From: Chenopodium formosanum
Taxonomy: Eukaryota; Streptophyta; Magnoliopsida; Caryophyllales; Amaranthaceae
Reading direction: 5' to 3'
Length of the DNA stretch: 64,000 nucleotides
Assembly (NCBI GenBank): GCA_024500155.1
Contig: CM044869.1
Span: 45,835,898-45,899,897, forward strand
Of this stretch, positions 44,601 to 56,996 are shown piece by piece. Each line of letters starts with the position of its first letter. Position 1 is the first letter of the stretch. The translations under genes and the position numbers were made by a program. The notes below the pieces were generated by a model. That model worked only from the letters and a program-made list of their open reading frames with translations, was not told the DNA's origin and did no database searches.

Positions 44601-44630
44601 CTAGATGAAAGCTCGTGCAATGCACGGCGA
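44601..44630 (-). mobile_element. Candidate Helitron 3' terminus
   Basis: Plus strand ACTAGATGAAAGCTCGTGCAATGCACGG. On the minus strand this is a CGTGCATTGCACG hairpin, a short spacer and CTAG followed by T, the layout of a Helitron 3' end. It resembles the termini in the 49-61 kb array. The body would extend to the right; its 5' end was not found. Confidence 0.4.
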
Positions 44631-44956
44631 TTTTTCATTGAGACATGAACGTAATCACCCTGTAATCAAAAATAAAAATTAAGTTAATTTAATGACTTGA
44701 TTAAGCCACCTAGTACACAAAAAAAAATTGTTTTAATCATAAAATTAATTAATAAAAACTAAAAAAGTTTATTAAAAATTAATAAATGTAAACGATTTAT
44801 AAAGATGTAATACCTCCTCATCCAATAGGATCATCAGGCGAGAAACTCATACTTTGATTTTTCAATCATTTTTTGCTCGAATTTAATCCTCTAAGTAAAT
44901 TAGATCTGCATGTAAAAACAAAATTTATAAACAAAACATAAACATATAATCATTAA

Positions 44957-45273
44957 GAGCAACTCCAATGGTTGCTTTTAGGGACTAGCTTGCAATTTTA
45001 ATAATTTTCAAGCTAATAGCCAAACCATTGGAGGATAGTTTAATAATTAGCTTGGCCAAGCTAATGCCAAGCAAATTAGCTTAGCTAAGCTAATTAGCTT
45101 AAAAATTAATTGTCTCTAATAAAATACTAATTATTTAAAAAATAAAGCTGAAAAATCTAAATGCTAATTAGCTTAACCATTGTTGCATAAATTAGCTAGA
45201 AGGAAGAATAGCTTTGCAATCCTATGTGGCATGGCAAGCTAATTTGGCAATTAGCTTGCTGTTGGAGTTGCTC
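44957..45273. mobile_element. PIF/Harbinger-type MITE with TAA duplication
   Basis: Ends GAGCAACTCCAATGG and, inverted, GAGCAACTCCAACAG, flanked by TAA (44954-44956, 45274-45276). The interior is rich in self-complementary TTAGCTTGG/AAGCTAATT motifs and would fold into a long hairpin. 317 bp, no ORF. Confidence 0.85.
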
Positions 45274-45976
45274 TAAGTATCCCAAATAAACACAATGTAA
45301 GCAATAATCACAAATATACATTTAAACATGGATTTTAAAAGTTAAGCTAATAATTACCCAACCATTAATGACCTAATAAAGCTGACACAAAATTCACTTG
45401 ATTTGGTTTTGTATTGATATGAAATTTTGTTGGTGTCGTATGATGCGTCAATTTATAATGGTAAATATCACAAATTTAAAGTTAATCATAATTAATGAAT
45501 AGTTTTTATTTCTTATCATAAACACTATCAAAATTTATCTTACAATACCCGTAAAAAAAAAAATTCTATATCTATAGATGATTTTCTTATCAAATAATTT
45601 TGAGTTTTAAAACTAAATTAAATCCTAATAAATCACTATTCGTTGTTTTTACTCACATGGAAAAATTCTTAAATCTTATTCGTCTCTTTTGTTAAGGTGG
45701 CAAGTGAATTTTTCAATTCTAAAATAAAATAGAAATCTAATTTTTAATTGGTCGAAAATATACCTTTGCTTATGTGGTGCTCTGAATGCTCCTGAAAAAT
45801 GCCTACTTTACATATTAGATTATCATTTTTTTTTTCTCCAATTTTTATCATTTAACAATAAAATTAGTTTTAATTAAAATAGAAAAATCATTTTGGTAGC
45901 ATACTTTGTATAAATCCTAAAATTACATATAACGTTTATAAAAAACAACTAAACAAATTCATATTATTATATTATA
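45274..45976. other. AT-rich intergenic sequence, nothing recognised
   Basis: No protein-like frame or paired termini seen. Confidence 0.4.
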
Positions 45977-48077
45977 CTCCCTCCAATTTTTTTATAAGCT
46001 AGATTTGCACATTTGTCGAGGCACAACTTTGATAATCAATATCTTTAATTAGAAATTATTAACAACTATGGAGAAAAAAAATTATAAAAGCAGACATTAC
46101 GACAAATCCAACATGTTATATAATCATATTTATATATTGTACACTGAGGATCTTGGGTGCTACTTGGGAATGCCTACATTGACTAGTCGAGTGACTAGGG
46201 ATACTTTTGGTTACTTATGTGAAAAGATTGATAGGAGATTATCGGGATGGAAGTCTAAATATATTTCCTTAGCTGGAAGAATCACTTTAGCAAAATCAAC
46301 TATATCAACCATGGCAACCTATGCAATGCAAACCGCAAGAATTCCGAGAATGATTTGTGACAATATTGATAAGAGAACAAGGTGTTTCATTTGAGGAGGT
46401 GATGAGGAGAGGCGCAAGATACACCTTATCTCATGGGAAAATCTCCAAAAGCCAAGAGATATGGGGGGCTTGGGGCTACGGTTTGCAAGGCAAGCAAATT
46501 TAGCTTTTCTGACAAAACTTTGGTGGAGAGTACTCATTGAGCCACATGCTCTATGGTCAAGTGTGCTTCGAAATAAATATTGTAAAGGGAGATGCGATGT
46601 GGATATGTTTGAAGCAAAATAGAACATGTCTAATGTATGGAAAGGGATTACGAAGCTGCAAGCATTATTAGTAAAGGGGCTCAAGTAGCTGTGAGTGATG
46701 GAACAGCTACTCTTTTTTGGGACCATAGGTGGGTTAACTCGAAACCATTGAGGGAGGTAGAAATTGCAAATATTCCTCTAGACATAGAAGGAGATACTGT
46801 CGCTGAAATGTGGGATGAAAACCTGGCCAAAAATGGTTAATGTTTGTTGATATCTTACCTCAAGGAACTTTGCGTGAAATTGAAGCCCATAGTCTCATCA
46901 AATATCCACAGGGGTGACTTCTTGTACTGGAATAATGGCTCAAAGGGGAGGTTCTCTATTAAGTCGGCTCTACAGATAATCAGACGTGACAATGAAGAGT
47001 AGGAAGATGGTTCGTGGGAGCTTGTTTGGTTCTTGAGAGTGCAGCAGCGCATAAGAGTTTTCCTATGGCTGGTTTTACATGACAGAGTTATGACCAATGC
47101 TAACAGATTCAAACGATCCTTGACTAAGGATCTGTGTTGTAAGCTATGCGCAAATATAGAAGATAGTACTCTTCACATGTTGAGGGACTGCAAAGCTGCT
47201 AAAGAAGAATGGTGTCAAGTTGGGGTTCCTGTAAATGCTCATGACTTTCGTAATGGCTCATTAAAGCAGTGGATAACTCAAAACATCAAGGTATAATATC
47301 ACAATAATATGTCCCCTGAAATTTGGCCTACATATTTTGCTATTGTAATATGGTGGATATGGAGGTGGAGATATGTTGTGGCTTTTGACAAAACAGGTGA
47401 AATCCCAGTGGATGTCAAGTAATTTTTGCTAGACAGATTCGAAGAGGTTTGAGGTAATGGGTGATGGTATTGGTGAAGCTCTTAAATAACTGCTAGAAGT
47501 GAGGCTTTTATAAAATGGTCTGCTCCTTCGATTGGGTGGTTTGCATTGAACTCTGATGGTGCAGCAAGAGGAGCTCCTAGGCCAGCTAGTGGAGGAGGAT
47601 TAATCAGGGACAGTACGGGTTGGATAAACTATGCTTATTCTCTTAAACTTGGCCATTGTGGTGCATTCAAGGCAGAGGTCCTAGCTGCTGAATATGGCTT
47701 GGAGTTGTCTTGTAGAATGGGAATCAAGAAGTTGTAGGTGCAATTGGATAACAAATCGGTTGTGCAAAATTTTAACAGTGAGGATAATTATATGGGTGAG
47801 TGTGTTCATGATGTCATTCATTGTAAGGAGCTAATTAAGAAGCCGGATTGGGAAGTGGAAGTGAAACATATATACCGTGAAGCAAATCAAGCGGCAGATT
47901 GGCTACCTAATCAAGGTGTTACCCAGAACAACAAATTTGAGTTGATTCAATTCTCCCTCTTAACTTTAGAGTGTATTTTGCATAATGATGTAGTTGGTAT
48001 GGCTATGCCACGATTTGTACCCCTTAGTTTTTTATTTGAGTTTTCTTTTTTCCCGGGGCCTAGCCCCTCGTTTGCAC

Positions 48078-48124
<47 letters not shown>

Positions 48125-48181
48125 ACTATGACATATGAATAGTGTAAAATTCCAACTCTTGTTTAAAAAAAAAAGAGGGAG
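45977..48181. mobile_element. Stowaway-type MITE split by a LINE
   Basis: CTCCCTCCAATTTTTTTATAAGC at the left and, inverted, CTCCCTCTTTTTTTTTTAAAC at the right, each next to TA (45975-45976, 48182-48183). The short left part (about 45977-46140) and right part (48122-48181) are AT-rich and non-coding. The intervening 2 kb is a LINE with its poly(A). The terminal motif and TA duplication fit Tc1/mariner-derived Stowaway elements. Confidence 0.6.
46143..48120 (+). pseudogene. 5'-truncated L1-like LINE with poly(A) tail
   Basis: Begins inside the RT C-terminal part: DLGCYLGMPTLTSRVTRDTF and LSGWKSKYISLAGRITLAKS. A TGA stands where a Trp of a WGG motif is expected (about 46393); then IHLISWENLQKPRDMGGLGL. 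The zinc-binding RT region (WLVLHDRVMTNANR, CCKLC...LHMLRDC) lies near 47060-47200, and a C-terminal RNase H (NSDGAARGAPRPASGGGLIR, YREANQAADWL) at 47546-47935. Stops and frameshifts separate these. A run of about 42 A at 48079-48120 ends it. The sequence fits a dead, target-primed insertion. Confidence 0.9.
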
Positions 48182-48760
48182 TACATAACATATATTGAAA
48201 AATTCAATCTAATTACTTTATGCATTTATGCAATGTGATTATTAAAAATAAAACAAAACCCGTACTACTCACTAAAAAGATATTTTAAGAAAGTTGATTA
48301 CGGAATACTAATTATCCTTAAGTAATACAAAATCAACTAAAATTTCATATTATGCCGGGCAAAGTGTGTCAAAAAATATAAGGACAAATGTATATGAGTT
48401 TGTATACGGGTACTAACCTAAGCTAATATTTTCATTTTCTTATATAAAACCTTATAGCTTCTAATTTCTATTACTATAGTATTGTTTTTATAAAATTCAA
48501 TTTAATAACCTTTACGCATTTAGTATCGGTATAAATTAAAACTCAAGTTATTATGTATTTTTTTTTTGGATAAATATTGTTGAATTAACACCATTCTTTA
48601 TAATTTTTGTCGTAAAGTATTATTATGACCGTGCATGACACGTGACTTGATCTAGTCTAGAGATAAATACCAGCATAGGCTTATTTTGAGCAGATTTAAA
48701 GGTTGAATTATTCTCATTAAATTTTTCTAATTTTTATCTTACAAAATTTGAGCATGACAA

Positions 48761-48873
48761 TTTTTTTTTTTTTTTTGGTGTTTAGAGAGCCACAAGGGCG
48801 GGGTGAGAATTGATCCCAGATCTCCTGGAACTGGGAGGGAAGCTTTAACAACTTGAGTTATCCCTCACTACAA
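48761..48873 (-). mobile_element. tRNA-derived SINE (minus strand)
   Basis: On the minus strand a 5' region resembles a tRNA: GGGATAACTCAAGTTGTTAA (A-box-like) near 48866 and GGGATCAATTCTC (B-box-like) near 48815. About 60 bp follow, then 16 A (T on +, 48761-48776). Pol III box order and spacing plus terminal poly(A) fit a short SINE. No target duplication was established. Confidence 0.55.
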
Positions 48874-48882
48874 ACCCTCATA

Positions 48883-49213
48883 CTCCTCCGTGTGTTAATA
48901 AGTGTTACACCTACCAAATCCGACCGTATTTTAATAAGTGTTACATTTCTTTTTTGGCAAAAAGCTACATTTAAATTTTATATCTCTATCATCTCATGGT
49001 CCCCACCCAAACCCACTACTATTTTTTTATTATGTAGTATATTTTTCCTCTCACATTCATTACTTTTCAATAAAGTATTAATTCCACTATCTTTCTTTTA
49101 CAATTTTTTAATACTCTAAGTACCCCACTTACCTTTTATTTTATTTAAGTCAATTAAATTGGCTAAAACTACGTGTCGGTCAAAGTGTAACACTTATTAA
49201 AACACGGAGAGAG
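48883..49213. mobile_element. Stowaway-type MITE with TA duplication
   Basis: Ends CTCCTCCGTGTGTTAATAAG and, inverted, CTCTCTCCGTGTTTTAATAA, then TGTTACAC on both arms. TA flanks at 48881-48882 and 49214-49215. The left arm contains a second TTTTAATAAGTGTTACA copy. 331 bp, no ORF. Confidence 0.8.
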
Positions 49214-49346
49214 TAAACGATGATCTAAACCTTACACTTGCTTCAAAATATACCATTGATTGACTGATATAGTCATCTTACAAGTTAAACTTTCCTTTCC
49301 TTCCTCACATATCCTTGTCACACTCTCTCCTCTTCAATTTTTTATA

Positions 49347-50643
49347 CTAGAGTGTACCCGTGCAAAATGCACGGGATATATAAGAAAAGATATATTTAAA
49401 ATATGGAAAATTGATTTTGATGTTGTAATTTAGACTTGAGCTGTAATGGTCGGTTTTGGATTGGTCGGCTCTGTTGAACCCTAATTAGATTTTGGACTGG
49501 TCGGCTCTGTTGATTCCTAATTAGCTCTATTTTACTGAGTATTAATAATCGTATTGATAATGTGCTGATACTTGTTCTGTTGTGCTGACACCTGCTCTGC
49601 TCTACTGAAATATGTTATTCTACGCTTTGCTTAGAAACTCAATAAACAGGGTCTTAATCTTTTAAGTCGGTGGCCACGCAATGCTATTATGGGGTTTACT
49701 TTGTCAAAGTTATAAAGGTTACCCGTTCAGTGTTATAGGGGTTACTCGTGTTACTCGGTTAGTGTCATATGGGTTAGTGTCTTGCTCTAGGAGTTAGATA
49801 CTTTGTTCTGTTGCAAGTAAAGTAGTTATTCACTGAGGCCAATTGCACAAAAACGTGTTGTACATTTTTTTTTTGTTTTTGATGATTAGAGTAGTGGAAA
49901 TTGTTCAGAGGGTAGTCCCTAAAAAAATGCATATAATTGAAGGGTTGGGGATGTAGAGTACTATAGTGAATTGTTGATAAAGGAACCGTATACTCGTGCT
50001 AATGCATGACATATATTATACGAAGTACTATATATCAAAAAAAAAAAAAAAAAAACTTGTAAAACAAAGTGAAATGTTAGTACGTAGTGCTTAAATAAAA
50101 AGTGAAATGTTGGGGATTTTGAGTGCTATAGTGAATTGTTCATAAAGGAATTGTATACTCGTGCTAATGCATGTCATATGTTATAATATGTACCGTAAAA
50201 ATAAAAAAAAATAAAAAAAAAAACCACAAAGTGAAATGTTAGTAGTAGTCCATTAAAAAAAACAAAAAGGACATAGTGGATGGGTAGTGGGATTGGTAGT
50301 TATTTTATTCTTAAAAAAAAAATAAAAAAAAATGCATGAGAGTGTATCCGTGCTAGCGCACGGAATATACGTATGTCGTGTACTTGTATGTATATATAAA
50401 AGAAAAGGAATTATGCGGAAGTTATACTGTTATTGTTTTTTTTTTCTTAAAAAAATATAAAAATAAGAGAAGTTGAAGTGATATGGTTAAAGTAATGGAA
50501 GTTCTAGAGGAAGTTATCATTAAACAAAAAATAAATTTTTTTTTAAAAAAAAAAAAAAAAAAAAAAGTAGAATGCATAGAATTGCTCCATTCACAAATTA
50601 GAGTGTTGTGGTTAAAAGTTGAAAAAATGACTCTTAATATAAA
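49347..50643 (-). repeat. Helitron unit 1 (type A, 1297 bp)
   Basis: Full-length unit at the left edge. It differs from units 2-4 at a few positions (for example CGTATTGATAATG, CTCTACTG) and its right boundary lacks 7 bp of TAAATTATAATATA. The 3' hairpin is at the left end and an internal second hairpin (TCCGTGCTAGCGCACGGA) lies at 50346-50363. Confidence 0.85.
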
Positions 50644-51944
50644 CTAGAGTGTACCCGTGCAAAATGCACGGGATATATAAGAAAAGATATATTTAAAATA
50701 TGGAAAATTGATTTTGATGTTGTAATTTAGACTTGAGCTGTAATGGTCGGTTTTGGATTGGTCGGCTCTGTTGAACCCTAATTAGATTTTGGACTGGTCG
50801 GCTCTGTTGATTCCTAATTAGCTCTATTTTACTGAGTATTAATAATCGTATTAATAATGTGCTGATACTTGTTCTGTTGTGCTGACACCTGCTCTGCTCT
50901 GCTGAAATATGTTATTCTACGCTTTGCTTAGAAACTCAATAAACAGGGTCTTAATCTTTTAAGTCGGTGGCCACGCAATGCTATTATGGGGTTTACTTTG
51001 TCAAAGTTATAAAGGTTACCCGTTCAGTGTTATAGGGGTTACTCGTGTTACTCGGTTAGTGTCATATGGGTTAGTGTCTTGCTCTAGGAGTTAGATACTT
51101 TGTTCTGTTGCAAGTAAAGTAGTTATTCACTGAGGCCAATTGCACAAAAACGTGTTGTACATTTTTTTTTTGTTTTTGATGATTAGAGTAGTGGAAATTG
51201 TTCAGAGGGTAGTCCCTAAAAAAATGCATATAATTGAAGGGTTGGGGATGTAGAGTACTATAGTGAATTGTTGATAAAGGAACCGTATACTCGTGCTAAT
51301 GCATGACATATATTATACGAAGTACTATATATCAAAAAAAAAAAAAAAACTTGTAAAACAAAGTGAAATGTTAGTACGTAGTGCTTAAATAAAAAGTGAA
51401 ATGTTGGGGATTTTGAGTGCTATAGTGAATTGTTCATAAAGGAATTGTATACTCGTGCTAATGCATGTCATATGTTATAATATGTACCGTAAAAATAAAA
51501 AAAAATAAAAAAAAAAACCACAAAGTGAAATGTTAGTAGTAGTCCATTAAAAAAAACAAAAAGGACATAGTGGATGGGTAGTGGGATTGGTAGTTATTTT
51601 ATTCTTAAAAAAAAAATAAAAAAAAATGCATGAGAGTGTATCCGTGCTAGCGCACGGAATATACGTATGTCGTGTACTTGTATGTATATATAAAAGAAAA
51701 GGAATTATGCGGAAGTTATACTGTTATTGTTTTTTTTTTCTTAAAAAAATATAAAAATAAGAGAAGTTGAAGTGATATGGTTAAAGTAATGGAAGTTCTA
51801 GAGGAAGTTATCATTAAACAAAAAATAAATTTTTTTTTAAAAAAAAAAAAAAAAAAAAAAGTAGAATGCATAGAATTGCTCCATTCACAAATTAGAGTGT
51901 TGTGGTTAAAAGTTGAAAAAATGACTCTTAAATTATAATATAAA
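50644..51944 (-). repeat. Helitron unit 2 (type A, 1301 bp)
   Basis: Full-length, nearly identical to units 3 and 4; boundary sequence TATAATATAAACTAG. Confidence 0.9.
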
Positions 51945-53245
51945 CTAGAGTGTACCCGTGCAAAATGCACGGGATATATAAGAAAAGATATATTTAAAAT
52001 ATGGAAAATTGATTTTGATGTTGTAATTTAGACTTGAGCTGTAATGGTCGGTTTTGGATTGGTCGGCTCTGTTGAACCCTAATTAGATTTTGGACTGGTC
52101 GGCTCTGTTGATTCCTAATTAGCTCTATTTTACTGAGTATTAATAATCGTATTAATAATGTGCTGATACTTGTTCTGTTGTGCTGACACCTGCTCTGCTC
52201 TGCTGAAATATGTTATTCTACGCTTTGCTTAGAAACTCAATAAACAGGGTCTTAATCTTTTAAGTCGGTGGCCACGCAATGCTATTATGGGGTTTACTTT
52301 GTCAAAGTTATAAAGGTTACCCGTTCAGTGTTATAGGGGTTACTCGTGTTACTCGGTTAGTGTCATATGGGTTAGTGTCTTGCTCTAGGAGTTAGATACT
52401 TTGTTCTGTTGCAAGTAAAGTAGTTATTCACTGAGGCCAATTGCACAAAAACGTGTTGTACATTTTTTTTTTGTTTTTGATGATTAGAGTAGTGGAAATT
52501 GTTCAGAGGGTAGTCCCTAAAAAAATGCATATAATTGAAGGGTTGGGGATGTAGAGTACTATAGTGAATTGTTGATAAAGGAACCGTATACTCGTGCTAA
52601 TGCATGACATATATTATACGAAGTACTATATATCAAAAAAAAAAAAAAAACTTGTAAAACAAAGTGAAATGTTAGTACGTAGTGCTTAAATAAAAAGTGA
52701 AATGTTGGGGATTTTGAGTGCTATAGTGAATTGTTCATAAAGGAATTGTATACTCGTGCTAATGCATGTCATATGTTATAATATGTACCGTAAAAATAAA
52801 AAAAAATAAAAAAAAAAACCACAAAGTGAAATGTTAGTAGTAGTCCATTAAAAAAAACAAAAAGGACATAGTGGATGGGTAGTGGGATTGGTAGTTATTT
52901 TATTCTTAAAAAAAAAATAAAAAAAAATGCATGAGAGTGTATCCGTGCTAGCGCACGGAATATACGTATGTCGTGTACTTGTATGTATATATAAAAGAAA
53001 AGGAATTATGCGGAAGTTATACTGTTATTGTTTTTTTTTTCTTAAAAAAATATAAAAATAAGAGAAGTTGAAGTGATATGGTTAAAGTAATGGAAGTTCT
53101 AGAGGAAGTTATCATTAAACAAAAAATAAATTTTTTTTTAAAAAAAAAAAAAAAAAAAAAAGTAGAATGCATAGAATTGCTCCATTCACAAATTAGAGTG
53201 TTGTGGTTAAAAGTTGAAAAAATGACTCTTAAATTATAATATAAA
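51945..53245 (-). repeat. Helitron unit 3 (type A, 1301 bp)
   Basis: Full-length, nearly identical to unit 2. Confidence 0.9.
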
Positions 53246-54545
53246 CTAGAGTGTACCCGTGCAAAATGCACGGGATATATAAGAAAAGATATATTTAAAA
53301 TATGGAAAATTGATTTTGATGTTGTAATTTAGACTTGAGCTGTAATGGTCGGTTTTGGATTGGTCGGCTCTGTTGAACCCTAATTAGATTTTGGACTGGT
53401 CGGCTCTGTTGATTCCTAATTAGCTCTATTTTACTGAGTATTAATAATCGTATTAATAATGTGCTGATACTTGTTCTGTTGTGCTGACACCTGCTCTGCT
53501 CTGCTGAAATATGTTATTCTACGCTTTGCTTAGAAACTCAATAAACAGGGTCTTAATCTTTTAAGTCGGTGGCCACGCAATGCTATTATGGGGTTTACTT
53601 TGTCAAAGTTATAAAGGTTACCCGTTCAGTGTTATAGGGGTTACTCGTGTTACTCGGTTAGTGTCATATGGGTTAGTGTCTTGCTCTAGGAGTTAGATAC
53701 TTTGTTCTGTTGCAAGTAAAGTAGTTATTCACTGAGGCCAATTGCACAAAAACGTGTTGTACATTTTTTTTTTGTTTTTGATGATTAGAGTAGTGGAAAT
53801 TGTTCAGAGGGTAGTCCCTAAAAAAATGCATATAATTGAAGGGTTGGGGATGTAGAGTACTATAGTGAATTGTTGATAAAGGAACCGTATACTCGTGCTA
53901 ATGCATGACATATATTATACGAAGTACTATATATCAAAAAAAAAAAAAAACTTGTAAAACAAAGTGAAATGTTAGTACGTAGTGCTTAAATAAAAAGTGA
54001 AATGTTGGGGATTTTGAGTGCTATAGTGAATTGTTCATAAAGGAATTGTATACTCGTGCTAATGCATGTCATATGTTATAATATGTACCGTAAAAATAAA
54101 AAAAAATAAAAAAAAAAACCACAAAGTGAAATGTTAGTAGTAGTCCATTAAAAAAAACAAAAAGGACATAGTGGATGGGTAGTGGGATTGGTAGTTATTT
54201 TATTCTTAAAAAAAAAATAAAAAAAAATGCATGAGAGTGTATCCGTGCTAGCGCACGGAATATACGTATGTCGTGTACTTGTATGTATATATAAAAGAAA
54301 AGGAATTATGCGGAAGTTATACTGTTATTGTTTTTTTTTTCTTAAAAAAATATAAAAATAAGAGAAGTTGAAGTGATATGGTTAAAGTAATGGAAGTTCT
54401 AGAGGAAGTTATCATTAAACAAAAAATAAATTTTTTTTTAAAAAAAAAAAAAAAAAAAAAAGTAGAATGCATAGAATTGCTCCATTCACAAATTAGAGTG
54501 TTGTGGTTAAAAGTTGAAAAAATGACTCTTAAATTATAATATAAA
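53246..54545 (-). repeat. Helitron unit 4 (type A, 1300 bp)
   Basis: Full-length; differs mainly in the length of an A tract. Confidence 0.9.
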
Positions 54546-55691
54546 CTAGAGTGTACCCGTGCAAAATGCACGGGATATATAAGAAAAGATATATTTAAAA
54601 TATGGAAAATTGATTTTGATGTTGTAATTTAGACTTGAGCTGTAATGGTCGGTTTTGGATTGGTCGGCTCTGTTGAACCCTAATTAGATTTTGGACTGGT
54701 CGGCTCTGTTGATTCCTAATTAGCTCTATTTTACTGAGTATTAATAATCGTATTAATAATGTGCTGATACTTGTTATGTTGTGCTGACACCTGCTCTGCT
54801 CTGCTGAAATATGTTATTCTACGCTTTGCTTAGAAACTCAATAAACAGGGTCTTAATCTTTTAAGTCGGTGGCCACGCAATGCTATTATGGGGTTTACTT
54901 TGTCAAAGTTATAAAGGTTACCCGTTCAGTGTTATAGGGGTTACTCGTGTTACTCGGTTAGTGTCATATGGGTTAGTGTCTTGCTCTAGGAGTTAGATAC
55001 TTTGTTCTGTTGCAAGTAAAGTAGTTATTCACTGAGGCCAATTGCACAAAAACGTGTTGTACATTTTTTTTTTGTTTTTGATGATTAGAGTAGTGGAAAT
55101 TGTTCAGAGGGTAGTCCCTAAAAAAATGCATATAATTGAAGGGTTGGGGATGTAGAGTACTATAGTGAATTGTTGATAAAGGAACCGTATACTCGTGCTA
55201 ATGCATGACATATATTATACGAAGTACTATATATCAAAAAAAAAAAAAAAACTTGTAAAACAAAGTGAAATGTTAGTACGTAGTGCTTAAATAAAAAGTG
55301 AAATGTTGGGGATTTTGAGTGCTATAGTGAATTGTTCATAAAGGAATTGTATACTCGTGCTAATGCATGTCATATGTTATAATATGTACCGTAAAAATAA
55401 AAAAAAATTAAAAAAAAAACCACAAAGTGAAATGTTAGTAGTAGTCCATTAAAAAAAACAAAAAGGACATAGTGGATGGGTAGTGGGATTGGTAGTTATT
55501 TTATTCTTAAAAAAAAATAAAAAAAATATACGACATACGTATATTCCGTGCGCTAGCACGGATACACTCTCATGCATTTTTTATGAACAATTTAAAAAAA
55601 AAAAAAAGTAGAATGCATAGAATTGCTCCATTCACAAATTAGAGTGTTGTGGTTAAAAGTTGAAAAAATGACTCTTAAATTATAATATAGA
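54546..55691 (-). repeat. Helitron unit 5 (type B, 1146 bp)
   Basis: Shares the left ~980 bp with type A, then carries the internal hairpin segment in inverted orientation (about 55527-55578). It lacks the following ~190 bp before resuming at GTAGAATGCATAG. Confidence 0.88.
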
Positions 55692-56532
55692 CTAGAGTGT
55701 ACCCGTGCAAAATGCACGGGATATATAAGAAAAGATATATTTAAAATATGGAAAATTGATTTTGATGTTGTAATTTAGACTTGAGCTGTAATGGTCGGTT
55801 TTGGATTGGTCGGCTCTGTTGAACCCTAATTAGATTTTGGACTGGTCGGCTCTGTTGATTCCTAATTAGCTCTACTGTACTGAGTATTAATAATCGTATT
55901 AATAATGTGCTGATACTTGTTCTGTTGTGCTGACACCTGCTCTGCTCTGCTGAAATATGTTATTCTACGCTTTGCTTAGAAACTCAATAAACAGGGTCTT
56001 AATCTTTTAAGTCGGTGGCCACGCAATGCTATTATGGGGTTTACTTTGTCAAAGTTATAAAGGTTACCCGTTCAGTGTTATAGGGGTTACTCGTGTTACT
56101 CGGTTAGTGTCATATGGGTTAGTGTCTTGCTCTAGGAGTTAGATACTTTGTTCTGTTGCAAGTAAAGTAGTTATTCACTGAGGCCAATTGCACAAAAACG
56201 TGTTGTACATTTTTTTTTTGTTTTTGATGATTAGAGTAGTGGAAATTGTTCAGAGGGTAGTCCCTAAAAAAATGCATATAATTGAAGGGTTGGGGATGTA
56301 GAGTACTATAGTGAATTGTTGATAAAGGAACCGTATACTCGTGCTAATGCATGACATATATTATACGAAGTACTATATATCAAAAAAAAAAAAAAAAAAC
56401 TTGTAAAACAAAGTGAAATGTTAGTACGTAGTGCTTAAATAAAAAGTGAAATGTTGGGGATTTTGAGTGCTATAGTGAATTGTTCATAAAGGAATTGTAG
56501 TTGAAAAAATGACTCTTAAATTATAATATAGA
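55692..56532 (-). repeat. Helitron unit 6 (type S, 841 bp)
   Basis: Type A with an internal deletion of about 460 bp: AAGGAATTGTA joins directly to GTTGAAAAAATGAC near 56499. Confidence 0.88.
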
Positions 56533-56996
56533 CTAGAGTGTACCCGTGCAAAATGCACGGGATATATAAGAAAAGATATATTTAAAATATGGAAAATTGA
56601 TTTTGATGTTGTAATTTAGACTTGAGCTGTAATGGTCGGTTTTGGATTGGTCGGCTCTGTTGAACCAAATAAAAAAAATGCATGAGAGTGTATCCGTGCT
56701 AGCGCACGGAATATACGTATGTCGTGTACTTGTATGTATATATAAAAGAAAAGGAATTATGCGGAAGTTATACTGTTATTGTTTTTTTTTTCTTAAAAAA
56801 ATATAAAAATAAGAGAAGTTGAAGTGATATGGTTAAAGTAATGGAAGTTCGAGAGGAAGTTATCATTAAACAAAAAATAAATTTTTTTTTTAGAAAAAAA
56901 AAAAAAAAAAAAGTAGAATGCATAGAATTGCTCCATTCACAAATTAGAGTGTTGTGGTTAAAAGTTGAAAAAATGACTCTTAAATTATAATATAGA
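56533..56996 (-). repeat. Helitron unit 7 (type T, 464 bp)
   Basis: Type A with about 837 bp removed: CTCTGTTGAACC joins AAATAAAAAAAATGCATGAG near 56667. It retains the uninverted internal hairpin and the complete right end. Confidence 0.88.

Noticed and set aside
46063..48130. CAACTATG as the LINE target duplication
   Set aside because: It would place about 70 bp of MITE-like AT-rich sequence inside the LINE and leaves an unexplained T after the poly(A). Unresolved, so not claimed.
48634..48656. Plus-strand Helitron 3' end (ACCGTGC...CACGTGACTTGATCTAG)
   Set aside because: The stem is only about four base pairs and no partner 5' end was found. Too weak to list.
55692..56996. S and T units as reciprocal products of one event (lengths sum to about one full unit)
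   Set aside because: The segments missing from S (about offsets 805-1265) and T (about 133-970) overlap, so they are not complementary. The sum is coincidence.
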